Assembly: GCA_964626385.1 (NCBI GenBank)
Contig: CAZVEO010000043.1
Span: 1 to 20,476 of the forward strand
Direction: 5' to 3'
DNA length: 20,476 nt
From: Scybalousia_A sp964626385
Lineage (GTDB): Bacteria; Bacteroidota; Bacteroidia; Bacteroidales; P3
A model generated the notes under the pieces. That model worked only from the letters and a program-made list of their open reading frames with translations, did not search any database and was not told the origin of the DNA. Positions 1 to 7,988 of this stretch are shown in pieces; within the stretch, counting starts at the first letter, position 1, and each line of letters starts with the position of its first letter. Position numbers and translations under genes: made by a program.

Positions 1-1467
1 TATCTCTATTGACACCTCCTAATTCCAATGTTTTGTTTGCAAAAGAATCATCAAATCTTACTAATTGAGGAATTATATGCTCTATATCATAGCTAAATAT
101 ATCCTCTTTTGAAATCTTTTCATTAGAGTACAGCGTCTTATAACCATTGTTTTTCAATTCTTCATAGAGTTTATATCTTACAATATCGTTTCTACCTATA
201 TGACTGAATTTAAATTCCTCTCTAAGAATTTGTCTAATCCTTTCGTTCTCTTTATTAGCATCATCAATAGATTTAGTCATATTCTTTCTTTTTTCGGAGT
301 TCATTTTCAATTCCCTTGCAAGTTCTATACGTATCTCATCAAAATGCCCATCAGCATAGGTATCAACTAATTCATTGACAACGTTTATCATTTGGTTAAG
401 AATCTTCTCTACCACAGGATTACGTAAACTATTTTTCTTTAAGGGGGATAAATGCTTTTGTAGAACTTTGTTTTCTATTTCTTCTTTTGTTAAAGATTGT
501 TTACTATGAGTTACATAACCAGCCAACAGGCAAGCCTCACTATAGAGTTTTCCTTGTTTCATATAAGGCAGTAGTTTCCTTATTGCTTTAGCTGACAAAT
601 TAGAATAATCATCTTCAAAACTAATTCTTGACAATGCTTTAGCCTCATCTATAGTAAAATTAAAGGGTTCTTTCTGTAATTTTTTTAATAATTTATCTAC
701 ACCAGATTTTGAATTATCATCTTCGTAGGAATAAAGCAAATGCCAAAGTTTATAAATCTTTTGATTATCCAAATCTTTACTACTGTCAAAAACAAAACTA
801 CTATCATTCTTTATTCTTGGACACGCTTTGATTAATGTAACAAAAGTTTTATTACCAATAATCTCTTTGTATTTAATATTTAGTCCATCATCTATTAAAC
901 CATAGGCATATTTTGAAATATCTTTTTGAGAAAGTTTTTCTTTTACTCTTAATTCTTCATATAACTTCTCTTTTACCTCCAATTCTACTCGGTCGTCATC
1001 TATAGTTAAATTGTTAAGAAATTGCCATATTCTAAATTCTTGAAACAAAGGCGAGGACTTAGGGCATACTCTTGGACCTATAAGTTTTTTTACTCTTTTA
1101 TCACCCAACACAACTTCTATTTTTCTTTAGTTTCTAACTCGCAAAGACTTAACAATCCTTTCTGAGTTTTCAACCTTCTTTGAAAAAAAATAGCATTTTC
1201 AATTTGCGCATAGAGTTCTTCAGTTAATTTGTTATGGTAAGTAGTCTGTGTTTGCCAAATAGTTTTGAACTCTTGCAAGTAATCCTGTCTATAAAATATT
1301 TGATTTTTCAAACTTGCATGTTTATTCTCTTTAAGTTGTTTATACAGATATTCTCCAACTGTTTGATTGTTGAAATACAACTCTTTACTTCTATCACTTA
1401 TTGCTCCCAAATAACTTGAAGATGAATTTATTTCTCCTTGTATTGTAGAAATAAGGACTATTCCGTT
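1..1467 (-). pseudogene. cas9: Type II-C CRISPR nuclease Cas9, 5'-truncated and frameshifted, continues past the left edge
   Basis: Cas9 is the RNA-guided DNA nuclease of type II CRISPR systems. Translating the minus strand gives Cas9-like sequence in two frames. From 1467 to 1117 it reads NGIVLISTIQGEIN, then YLGAISDRSKELYF, NQTVGEYLYKQL, FYRQDYLQEF and QRRLKTQKGLLSLCELE, as in recognition-lobe regions of Bacteroides-type II-C Cas9 (recalled, not searched). It stops at TAG 1119-1117. The next frame continues without a stop to base 1 with PKSSPLFQEFRIWQ, the RuvC-II motif DEIRIELAREL (about 335-303) and the HNH motif DIEHIIPQ with FDDSFANKTL and an NR pair (about 90-5). One extra A in the A-run at 1120-1124 would join the frames. 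Upstream of 1467 the frame meets a stop at 1494-1492, and no RuvC-I (DxGTNS-like) or arginine-rich bridge helix is found before the terminator at 1758. Family confidence is high; loss of function is inferred. The C-terminal part lies outside the window. Confidence 0.9.
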
Positions 1468-1757
1468 GTGAAAACATTTGGAGCGGGGATGCTATTGTTG
1501 TATCAGTATTCTCGTTCTTTTTGTGTTTATTTTTAATGGCTTTCGTTACTTAAAAATTACTATCTATCTACTGCTCTGTAATGAACAACCTAAATTTTAA
1601 ATAATTTTACTTGCAAAAGCCTCCTAAGAATTAGACTCTATTATTAACTACAAGTTTTACATAACTTATTAGCGAAACAACTTTAAACAATCTTAAAATA
1701 ACTTTAAAATAATTTATAACTATTCCGATAAGACTTAGTTTTTAGTTGATGTTAATC
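1468..1757. other. AT-rich gap between the cas9 remnant and the scoB terminator
   Basis: This gap of about 290 bases holds no convincing gene: on the minus strand, stops fall in all three frames and none of them resembles the missing Cas9 N-terminus. I see no repeated CRISPR unit and no clear tracrRNA. It is the likely place of the junction at which the 5' part of cas9 was lost, but no insertion sequence or target-site duplication marks that junction. Confidence 0.5.
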
Positions 1758-1806
1758 AAAAAAAATTAACGCCAACTTGATTTTTCTTATATCAACTTGG
1801 CGTTAA
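1758..1806 (-). terminator. Rho-independent terminator of the rmuC-to-scoB unit
   Basis: The arms 1766-1780 (TTAACGCCAACTTGA) and 1792-1806 (TCAACTTGGCGTTAA) pair over 15 positions with one mismatch around an 11-nt loop. Read on the minus strand, the hairpin is followed by eight T (the A-run 1758-1765). It begins 22 bases after the stop codon of the CoA-transferase gene, so it would end that transcript and insulate it from the cas9 remnant. Confidence 0.85.
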
Positions 1807-1828
1807 TAATAAAAACAATTTATTTAGC

Positions 1829-2488
1829 CTATTGTAACATAGGTTTTAAATCCTTAGAAATTATAAGTTTAGCTTCTGTTGCCTCTTGTACTTGCTCAAC
1901 AGTAAACTCTGGGTTAAGTTCTGTCAAAACTATACCCTCAGGAGTTATTTCCATAACACCCATTTCTGTTATTATCATATTTACTTTTCCTGCCGCTGTA
2001 AGAGGAAGAGTACATTTTTTCAATATTTTTGGTTTGCCTTTGGCTGTATGCTCCATTGTAAGAATTATTTTCTTTGCACCTTCCAAAAGGTCCATTGCAC
2101 CACCCATACCCGGTACTTTTTTGCCTGGTATCATCCAATTAGCTAAATCTCCATTTTCTGCAACCTCCAAAGCACCAAGAATAGAAGCATCTACATGTCC
2201 GCCTCTAATAATACCGAAAGAAGTTGCACTATCAAAGGTTGCTGCTCCCTTCATTGCTGTAATAGGTTGTCCTCCGGCATTTATCCACTCTGGGTCTTCC
2301 TTGCCTTGTTCAGGTGCTGGTCCCATGCCAACCATACCATTTTCGGCTTGTATCAAAACATTAACTCCAGGTTTCAAATAATTAGGTATCATTCCCGGTA
2401 TACCTATTCCAAGATTTACAACATAACCATCTTTAAGTTCCAATGCAGCTCTTTTGGCTATGGTTTCCTTTATCTGATTTTTATCCAT
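1829..2488 (-). CDS. scoB: 3-oxoacid (acetate/butyrate-acetoacetate) CoA-transferase, subunit B
   Basis: This is the beta subunit of a two-subunit class I CoA-transferase, which moves CoA between acyl-CoA and acetoacetate or another short acid in ketone-body, butyrate or amino-acid fermentation. At 219 aa it has the usual subunit B length. Near the N-terminus is NLGIGIP (about 25-31), then QAENGMVGMGP, in which Glu49 of the ENG motif is the expected catalytic residue forming the glutamyl-CoA intermediate. ATG start; no signal peptide, so cytoplasmic. It is the last gene of a minus-strand unit, 22 bases after the lipoprotein gene and just before a strong terminator. Subunit A is normally directly adjacent but is not in the window, so the enzyme depends on a partner coded elsewhere. 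AtoA and CtfB are other names for this family; substrate preference cannot be read from the sequence. Confidence 0.88.
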   Translation of the reverse strand: MDKNQIKETIAKRAALELKDGYVVNLGIGIPGMIPNYLKPGVNVLIQAENGMVGMGPAPEQGKEDPEWINAGGQPITAMKGAATFDSATSFGIIRGGHVDASILGALEVAENGDLANWMIPGKKVPGMGGAMDLLEGAKKIILTMEHTAKGKPKILKKCTLPLTAAGKVNMIITEMGVMEITPEGIVLTELNPEFTVEQVQEATEAKLIISKDLKPMLQ

Positions 2489-2510
2489 GATATTTATGTT
2501 TATTTGTTTG

Positions 2511-2927
2511 CTAATTGTATCTCAAATAAGTAACGGTATCGTTCATAGAAGTAACATAAACAAAACTCTTTTTATCTATGTTAAGTATCTTGTAATACCT
2601 TGCTGCACCGGAATTATTTATTCTTATAAGAGTGTCTTGCCTAATGGTATAAGTACCATTTTTCTCATATCCATACTCGTCCTCACTCGTATAGGTATAT
2701 TCTGTAACTATACGTTTTGACCTAACACTATTATAAGGAGCATATTCCACATAATCTTTTGCTTTCCAAGGCTCTGCTTCCAAAAGTGCAGTATCATTCA
2801 ATGTTTGCACATTTCTCCATTTGCCTGCAAGCAAATCCGTGTCTGCTTCCAAGTCTTTTTCGCAAGAAGCCATAAACAAAGCCAAAGTTCCCAAACACAT
2901 AATAATCAAAACCTTAATTGCATTCAT
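2511..2927 (-). CDS. Small lipoprotein, possibly lipocalin-like
   Basis: A 138-residue predicted lipoprotein of unknown function. The N-terminus has a short polar start (MNAIK), a hydrophobic stretch and the lipobox MASC, with Cys22 as the lipidation site, followed by Glu-Lys-Asp, so it is probably anchored in the outer membrane or periplasmic face. The mature part begins with LLAGKWRNVQ, a pattern often seen at the first strand of lipocalin-like Bacteroidota lipoproteins, and continues with alternating polar and hydrophobic residues that suggest beta strands. ATG start. It lies 8 bases after the membrane-protein gene and 22 bases before scoB, so it is probably cotranscribed with rmuC and porW. 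The lipocalin assignment rests only on this short pattern. Confidence 0.8.
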   Translation of the reverse strand: MNAIKVLIIMCLGTLALFMASCEKDLEADTDLLAGKWRNVQTLNDTALLEAEPWKAKDYVEYAPYNSVRSKRIVTEYTYTSEDEYGYEKNGTYTIRQDTLIRINNSGAARYYKILNIDKKSFVYVTSMNDTVTYLRYN

Positions 2928-2935
2928 TTCTTTTT

Positions 2936-3328
2936 CTATTTATTACTCTGTTTTACTAATTTTTTCATCGTTATAGTGTCAAACACTTGATAAACCACAT
3001 AAAGTAGCATATAACAGATTGCAAATTTAATATTTTTTTCAATATGTGCAAAAATTACAATAACTAAAATTGCAACATAAATAAACATCTTTATTAGCTT
3101 CGTTATCAAAAAAGCCTGTTCAAATTTCAGTTTAAATTTTTTAGGAGCGTAATACATAAAAGAGTACGAAGCAAAAGTAACCAAATAAAACATCAATATG
3201 TAATAAGGCGTGTTTATGGAAAGATATTCTTTTGGTACAACTAATAAAGAGAACAAAACTACAAAACACAATATCAAAGAAAGAAATGTGATTTTTAATA
3301 GGTATGATATAAGAGGATGTTTTTTCAT
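2936..3328 (-). CDS. Small four-helix integral membrane protein, function unknown
   Basis: A 130-residue protein with four hydrophobic segments, at about residues 10-31, 41-60, 75-94 and 97-117, separated by short basic loops, and a basic C-terminal tail (KKLVKQ). It is probably an inner-membrane protein. Size and topology resemble small AtpI-like proteins of Bacteroidota, but no ATP synthase genes are nearby and no diagnostic motif is visible, so no function is assigned. ATG start. It is 11 bases downstream of porW and 8 bases upstream of the lipoprotein gene, in the same unit. Confidence 0.75.
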   Translation of the reverse strand: MKKHPLISYLLKITFLSLILCFVVLFSLLVVPKEYLSINTPYYILMFYLVTFASYSFMYYAPKKFKLKFEQAFLITKLIKMFIYVAILVIVIFAHIEKNIKFAICYMLLYVVYQVFDTITMKKLVKQSNK

Positions 3329-3339
3329 TGTCTATTTTT

Positions 3340-6108
3340 TTATTTATTATTTTTTCTGTCTTTCAAATACATTAACCTAAAATATTTTAAGTAAGCATCT
3401 ATATTTCTTCTATTATATAGGGTGGAATAATTTTGTATTGAGATTACACAATGTCTATAATAAGATGGAGAAAGTTTTCCAAATTCTTCATCTTCCTGCA
3501 AGTTATCAAAATATTCCAAAGCCTCCTGCTGATTAGCAAACTTACGCACAATAATCATTTGGTCGGAAAGAGTGAATAGTTGTGAGGTTGTTTGCAAGTT
3601 GGCTTGTGCGTATTCTTTTTTATTAAAATCGCTTATAATCTTTTCCATAAATGTAACATCTATTTTGCTATCATCAAAGAAAATCAAGTAATAGTGTTGC
3701 ATATCTTTATTTCTATAAACCAAAGACTCTGCATCCAAAATATCATCTCTATTTACAGCGTTATCCATCTGGGTAGTATCATTTGGAATAATTTCGCTTG
3801 CAATGTTGTCTGCTTCTGTCTGAGTGGCTTTGGTACTATCGTATTTTATATCAAAGTCTTTTATATTATAACTATCTGATAAAAATCTTAATTGTTGCTC
3901 TATTATAGGAGTTACCTCGCTATTTGGGTGGTTGTATATTATCATATTAAGATTATCTGCCAAAGAATCCACTCCATATAATTTACCTTTGGAAAGAGCA
4001 ACCAAAAATTTTAATCGTGGAATATAATCTCCTTCCGTATGTAAAGAGTCTACAGCATTATTACCCTTTTCTATGGTTGCAAGATACTCATTTTTACTGT
4101 AACTTTGATAAACCTCTTTATAAAGCCTTTCTGCAAGAGTGTTATTATTCTGTACATCTTTTAAATAATCGGGGTTCTTTATCATTGCAGCATACTCGCT
4201 TTCTGGGTATTCTGCAAGTACTTTATTTTTATAAAAATTGCTATTAGGATAATCTCCTCTTTGGTCATAAAGTCTATATAAATGATAAGAAGCAGGCAAA
4301 ACATTTATATGTTGAGGATAACGAGAAAGCAAATCAATAAAAGTTTCTATTGCACGGGTAGTGTTGTTTATGCCTTGAAAAAATATATAACCTGCCTCCA
4401 AAAGAGCATCCGCTATTTGTGCGTTTGCCGTATCTTTGGCCCCTTGTGTAAAAGGAATATCTTTGGTATAGTATTCTCTCATATCCGGTGTATAGCCCGG
4501 TTCTTGTATCTTTGTTTTATCTACAGAAGAAACAGAATCTTGCTCCTGCATATCTACCAAAAGACTATCTTCTTGCAGACCCATTTCTTGCTTTTCCATA
4601 AGTCTCCAATTATCCTCCAATGCTCTATCTCCCCATTTTCTCTGAAACTCTATTTTTCCACTCTGTACTGTGGTAGGGTTGCTAAAATAAAAATTGCTTA
4701 CGTTTCTGTTTAGTTGATTAAAATTATTCATTGAAGCATTACGTGCCATAATAGCTTGTTGTATTTTGGCTTGCTCTTCCTTACGCTTTTTTTCTATTTT
4801 ATAATCTGTTATCCATTTGTCTATCTTTGCGTCCAATTCTTCCTTATTCAACTCACTAAGTGCCAAAAGACTATCCCAACGATTGATAATATTTAGGTTT
4901 TCCACCAAAGAAGTGAGTACCCTTTGACGAGAAAGAATAACATCTCTATGAGGATAATCTTTGTCCATAATACTCAAAGCTGTATCGTAATACAATTGCG
5001 CCTTAACATAGTTTTGCAGTGTATCATAATAAACATTGGCCGCCCTCAAAGCCGATGCCATTTTTTGTACCTTATTTGTATTGGAATATTTTACGCTTTC
5101 TTCCCATTTTTTACACGCTATGGGATAACTACGATTACGATAATAAACCTCACCTATAGCATAATAAATTTGGTCTAAATAGTTCTCATTTTTGCTATCG
5201 TCAAGCATTTTTTCCAAATCTTCTATTATGGATATGCTGTTTTTCTTTGACGGGTCAAAACACAGAGCTATATTTAGTTGGGAAACAAACTGCATAGAAT
5301 ACTCTGAGGCATGCCTTGCCGTATATTTGAAGCACTTGCTTGCCTGAGCATACTGCATATTGTTCATATAGATTTGTCCCTCTATAAATTTGGTTCTTGT
5401 ATTGAGTTTTCTTTCAAAAATATTCTTTTTTCTAAGCTGTAGATTTTGCAAAGCAGAGAGCGTTTTTCCCTGCGCTATATCATTTTCAGCCCATACAAGA
5501 TGAAGCATTTTCTTTAATTTTTTTGGTGCCTTACCTTCTTCTATAGCTTTAAGTACTTGTTTGAGTACTATTTCCGATTCTGCATGTTTTTTTTCTTTGC
5601 AATAAGTCAGAGCCAACCAAATCATAGGTTCATAAATTTCTTTCCTATTTTTCCAATTAGCTATTATGTATTGAAAAGATGCCTCGGCTGCTTTATAATC
5701 ATGAGCATAGTAACAAGCTTGACCTATAAGCAAATAAGCATCGTCTATCTGTGGATTTTTTTCTATACCTGAAAAACGCATAGAATGTCCCTTTATAACT
5801 TTGCCACCTTTCTCTATTGCTCTATCTGTATTGCTTTTTATTGAGGTGGCTTGTTCATTTGTGCCATTTACATATATGGGTAGTATTCTTGTATAATCGT
5901 CTTTCCAATTTTGGTCTATTGTTCGTTTTCCTTCTTTCAAAGCCTCCTTACCGTTCCAAAGAGCATTGTAATGAGCCGTAATAGAATGGTATTTTCTATT
6001 TGTCCACTTATCTTTATGAGTGGAGCAAGAATACAACACCAAAATAATACACAGAAAAACAACTATATATATTATAACTCTCTTCAATACTCTAAAAACT
6101 TTACACAA
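3340..6108 (-). CDS. porW: Type IX secretion system TPR lipoprotein PorW/SprE
   Basis: PorW (SprE in gliding species) is a periplasm-facing TPR lipoprotein needed for the type IX secretion system, which exports CTD-tagged proteins across the outer membrane. The 922-residue protein has a basic N-terminus, a hydrophobic segment (about 11-26) and the lipobox LYSC with Cys28. It is followed by STHKDKWTNRKYHSITAHYN, typical of the family start (recalled). TPR-like helical repeats span about 120-400 and 565-730, with a charged Gln/Glu/Lys-rich middle. The last 110 residues (from YYLIFFDDSKIDVTF) form a compact domain usual at the PorW C-terminus. No ATG precedes the lipobox: the frame opens only after a stop near 6127. 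The start is therefore a TTG, at 6108 or at 6087, the latter giving MKRVIIYIVV and a normal lipoprotein signal. It lies 39 bases downstream of rmuC. Confidence 0.88.
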   Translation of the reverse strand: MCKVFRVLKRVIIYIVVFLCIILVLYSCSTHKDKWTNRKYHSITAHYNALWNGKEALKEGKRTIDQNWKDDYTRILPIYVNGTNEQATSIKSNTDRAIEKGGKVIKGHSMRFSGIEKNPQIDDAYLLIGQACYYAHDYKAAEASFQYIIANWKNRKEIYEPMIWLALTYCKEKKHAESEIVLKQVLKAIEEGKAPKKLKKMLHLVWAENDIAQGKTLSALQNLQLRKKNIFERKLNTRTKFIEGQIYMNNMQYAQASKCFKYTARHASEYSMQFVSQLNIALCFDPSKKNSISIIEDLEKMLDDSKNENYLDQIYYAIGEVYYRNRSYPIACKKWEESVKYSNTNKVQKMASALRAANVYYDTLQNYVKAQLYYDTALSIMDKDYPHRDVILSRQRVLTSLVENLNIINRWDSLLALSELNKEELDAKIDKWITDYKIEKKRKEEQAKIQQAIMARNASMNNFNQLNRNVSNFYFSNPTTVQSGKIEFQRKWGDRALEDNWRLMEKQEMGLQEDSLLVDMQEQDSVSSVDKTKIQEPGYTPDMREYYTKDIPFTQGAKDTANAQIADALLEAGYIFFQGINNTTRAIETFIDLLSRYPQHINVLPASYHLYRLYDQRGDYPNSNFYKNKVLAEYPESEYAAMIKNPDYLKDVQNNNTLAERLYKEVYQSYSKNEYLATIEKGNNAVDSLHTEGDYIPRLKFLVALSKGKLYGVDSLADNLNMIIYNHPNSEVTPIIEQQLRFLSDSYNIKDFDIKYDSTKATQTEADNIASEIIPNDTTQMDNAVNRDDILDAESLVYRNKDMQHYYLIFFDDSKIDVTFMEKIISDFNKKEYAQANLQTTSQLFTLSDQMIIVRKFANQQEALEYFDNLQEDEEFGKLSPSYYRHCVISIQNYSTLYNRRNIDAYLKYFRLMYLKDRKNNK

Positions 6109-6147
6109 AAGAGATAACGCAAAATATTATTCTTTATTATAAAACAG

Positions 6148-7794
6148 CTATTCAATAATATTTTCCTCTTCTCCCTTAAAACTATCGGGTATGAGTTGTT
6201 TAGATTTTGAAGTAATTCCCATTTTTTCCAAATCTTTCAATTGTTTTATTGCGTTACCTCTGCCCTCTGATAACTGTCCTTTTGCTGTTTTAAATTTATC
6301 CGAAGCACTATCTATAGCCTTACCTAAATCCTCCATAGTATTAAGAAAACCTATCATTTTATCATATATTCTACCACAAGTTATTGCCATTTTTTGAGCC
6401 TCTTTGTTTCTTGTATCTATTTTCCACAAATCCGCTACAAGCCTCAAACAAGAAATCATATTTGTTGCAGAAATAAGTATAATTCTTTTCTTGTAAGCAT
6501 ATTCCCAAAGAGTAGCATCACTTTGCATAGCCAACAAATAAGCAGGTTCTATTGGCACAAACATCATAACAAAACCAACGCTTTCCTGTGTTAAAGCAAA
6601 GTAATTCTTGTTTGCAAGTTCCTCTATATGCATTCTAATAGATTTCAAGTGGTCGTTTAAGAAGCGTTGTCTATCCTCTTCATTATCTGCATTAAAATAT
6701 TTTTCATAGGCAACCAAAGATACCTTTGAATCTATTATTATAATATTTTCTGTACCATCTCCATTGGGTAATTTTACTATAAAATCAGGTATATTTGTTT
6801 TGTTATCCTCATCTTTTATTCTTTGTTGCGCATAATAATGGACATCTTGCACCAATCCACTATTTTGCAATATGGTTTCCAAAATATGCTCTCCCCAATT
6901 GCCCGCTCTTTTATTTTCTCCTTTCAAAGCGTTGGTAAGATTAACCGCATCTTGAGATATTTGATTGGTTTGTTTTATTATATTTTCTATTTCGGTTTTC
7001 AAACTTGAATGCAAGCCTACTTGCGCTGTGTTACTTTCTTCTATTTTCTTTTTAAATTTTTCTATCTCGTCTGTTAAAGGTTTAACTATATTATCTAATT
7101 TTTCAGCATTGGTTTTAGAAAATTTTTCAGTCTTTTCCTCTAATATTTTATTCGTAAGATTTTGAATACGTTCTTCATTCTGTTTATTGATATTTTCCAA
7201 ATTTTCTTTATACTCCTTAAAGTTCTTTTCAAAACTTTGGTTCTTTTCTCTTTCGGCTTGCAGAGTTGCTATTGTTTGAGTATATTCTTTATTTAGATTA
7301 TTATACTCTTCTTTGAGTTTTCTATACTCTTGTTCTTGTTTGTTGTAAATAGCAAGCGTATTTTCCAACTTTTCTTGCAAAACTTGTTTTGTTCCCTCTA
7401 AGTTTGTAAGAGTTTCTTTTTGTTGTAAATTTTCCGTAGCAATATCATTTACTTTTTGACGCAATAAAGCAATTTCATTATCTCTATCCTTTAATTTTTC
7501 CGTAATAAACTCATCATTTTTTTTTGCTCTTACAACTTCATTGGAAAGTTCTATATTTTTCAATCTCCAATCTTTCAACTCTTTTTCCTTATCATTTAAG
7601 GTAGTTTGCAAATCATTTATTTGAGTTTGCAAACTACGTATATTTTCCTCCAACCTTACATTGTTTTCTCTTTGAGTTGAAAGTTCAGAAATGTCTATAT
7701 TTTTGGAAGAAGTACGTTTTATTATTACAATAAAAACAACAATACTTACCACCCATACAATTCCTATCGTAACTAATAATGCTAATGTGTTCAT
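6148..7794 (-). CDS. rmuC: DNA recombination protein RmuC homologue
   Basis: RmuC proteins are membrane-anchored, nuclease-related proteins linked to limiting DNA rearrangement at inverted repeats; the biochemical activity is poorly defined. The 548-residue protein has one N-terminal transmembrane segment (about 4-26) and a long coiled coil rich in Glu, Lys, Gln and Asn (about 40-260). The RmuC domain follows (about 285-500) with GNWGEHILETIL, PDFIVKLP and IIIDSKVSLVAYEKYF. The PDF and DSK elements resemble the PD-(D/E)xK nuclease core. ATG start with the usual weak Bacteroidota leader. It is the first gene of the minus unit that continues into porW and diverges from the glycosyltransferase gene; a TAnnTTTG box lies about 90 bases upstream at 7884-7891. 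Length and order of parts are normal. Confidence 0.92.
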   Translation of the reverse strand: MNTLALLVTIGIVWVVSIVVFIVIIKRTSSKNIDISELSTQRENNVRLEENIRSLQTQINDLQTTLNDKEKELKDWRLKNIELSNEVVRAKKNDEFITEKLKDRDNEIALLRQKVNDIATENLQQKETLTNLEGTKQVLQEKLENTLAIYNKQEQEYRKLKEEYNNLNKEYTQTIATLQAEREKNQSFEKNFKEYKENLENINKQNEERIQNLTNKILEEKTEKFSKTNAEKLDNIVKPLTDEIEKFKKKIEESNTAQVGLHSSLKTEIENIIKQTNQISQDAVNLTNALKGENKRAGNWGEHILETILQNSGLVQDVHYYAQQRIKDEDNKTNIPDFIVKLPNGDGTENIIIIDSKVSLVAYEKYFNADNEEDRQRFLNDHLKSIRMHIEELANKNYFALTQESVGFVMMFVPIEPAYLLAMQSDATLWEYAYKKRIILISATNMISCLRLVADLWKIDTRNKEAQKMAITCGRIYDKMIGFLNTMEDLGKAIDSASDKFKTAKGQLSEGRGNAIKQLKDLEKMGITSKSKQLIPDSFKGEEENIIE

Positions 7795-7883
7795 TTTTTT
7801 TTTACGCTTTTTTGATTTTTACCTATTGTTAAATATACCAAATATTATTTTCTACAAGACTTTTTTTTACATACTAATCTCTA

Positions 7884-7891
7884 CAAAAGTA
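7884..7891 (-). promoter_or_regulatory. Putative Bacteroidota -7 box upstream of rmuC
   Basis: The minus strand reads TACTTTTG, matching the TAnnTTTG consensus of Bacteroidota primary-sigma promoters. A TTG (7917-7915 on the minus strand) lies 23 bases upstream, at the upper end of the usual spacing for the -33 element. It would leave a leader of roughly 85 bases before rmuC. Confidence 0.5.
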
Positions 7892-7947
7892 ATATTTTTT
7901 TTTGCAAAATTAGAGTAGTCAATACTTATTTTGTAAAGTTTTTTACC

Positions 7948-7955
7948 TAATTTTG
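7948..7955 (+). promoter_or_regulatory. Putative Bacteroidota -7 box upstream of the glycosyltransferase
   Basis: TAATTTTG matches TAnnTTTG, 33 bases before the ATG at 7989. No well-spaced -33 TTG is visible. If real, transcription starts near 7962, which rules out the in-frame TTG at 7953 as start codon and supports 7989. Confidence 0.45.
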
Positions 7956-7988
7956 CATTTTAATGAAAAAGAGAGTAGAGAAAAACTT

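Noticed and set aside
1441..1510. GTTGTGAAAACATTT near 1465 resembles the start of some type II-C CRISPR repeats.
   Set aside because: Only one copy, it lies within the cas9 remnant region, and no spacer-like array or anti-repeat partner was found.
1797..2381. Long plus-strand open frame opposite the CoA-transferase gene.
   Set aside because: It is the antisense shadow of a well-conserved gene, and its protein has no recognisable features.
2936..3328. Identification of the small membrane protein as AtpI.
   Set aside because: Topology is similar but no ATP synthase genes are nearby and no family motif is visible.
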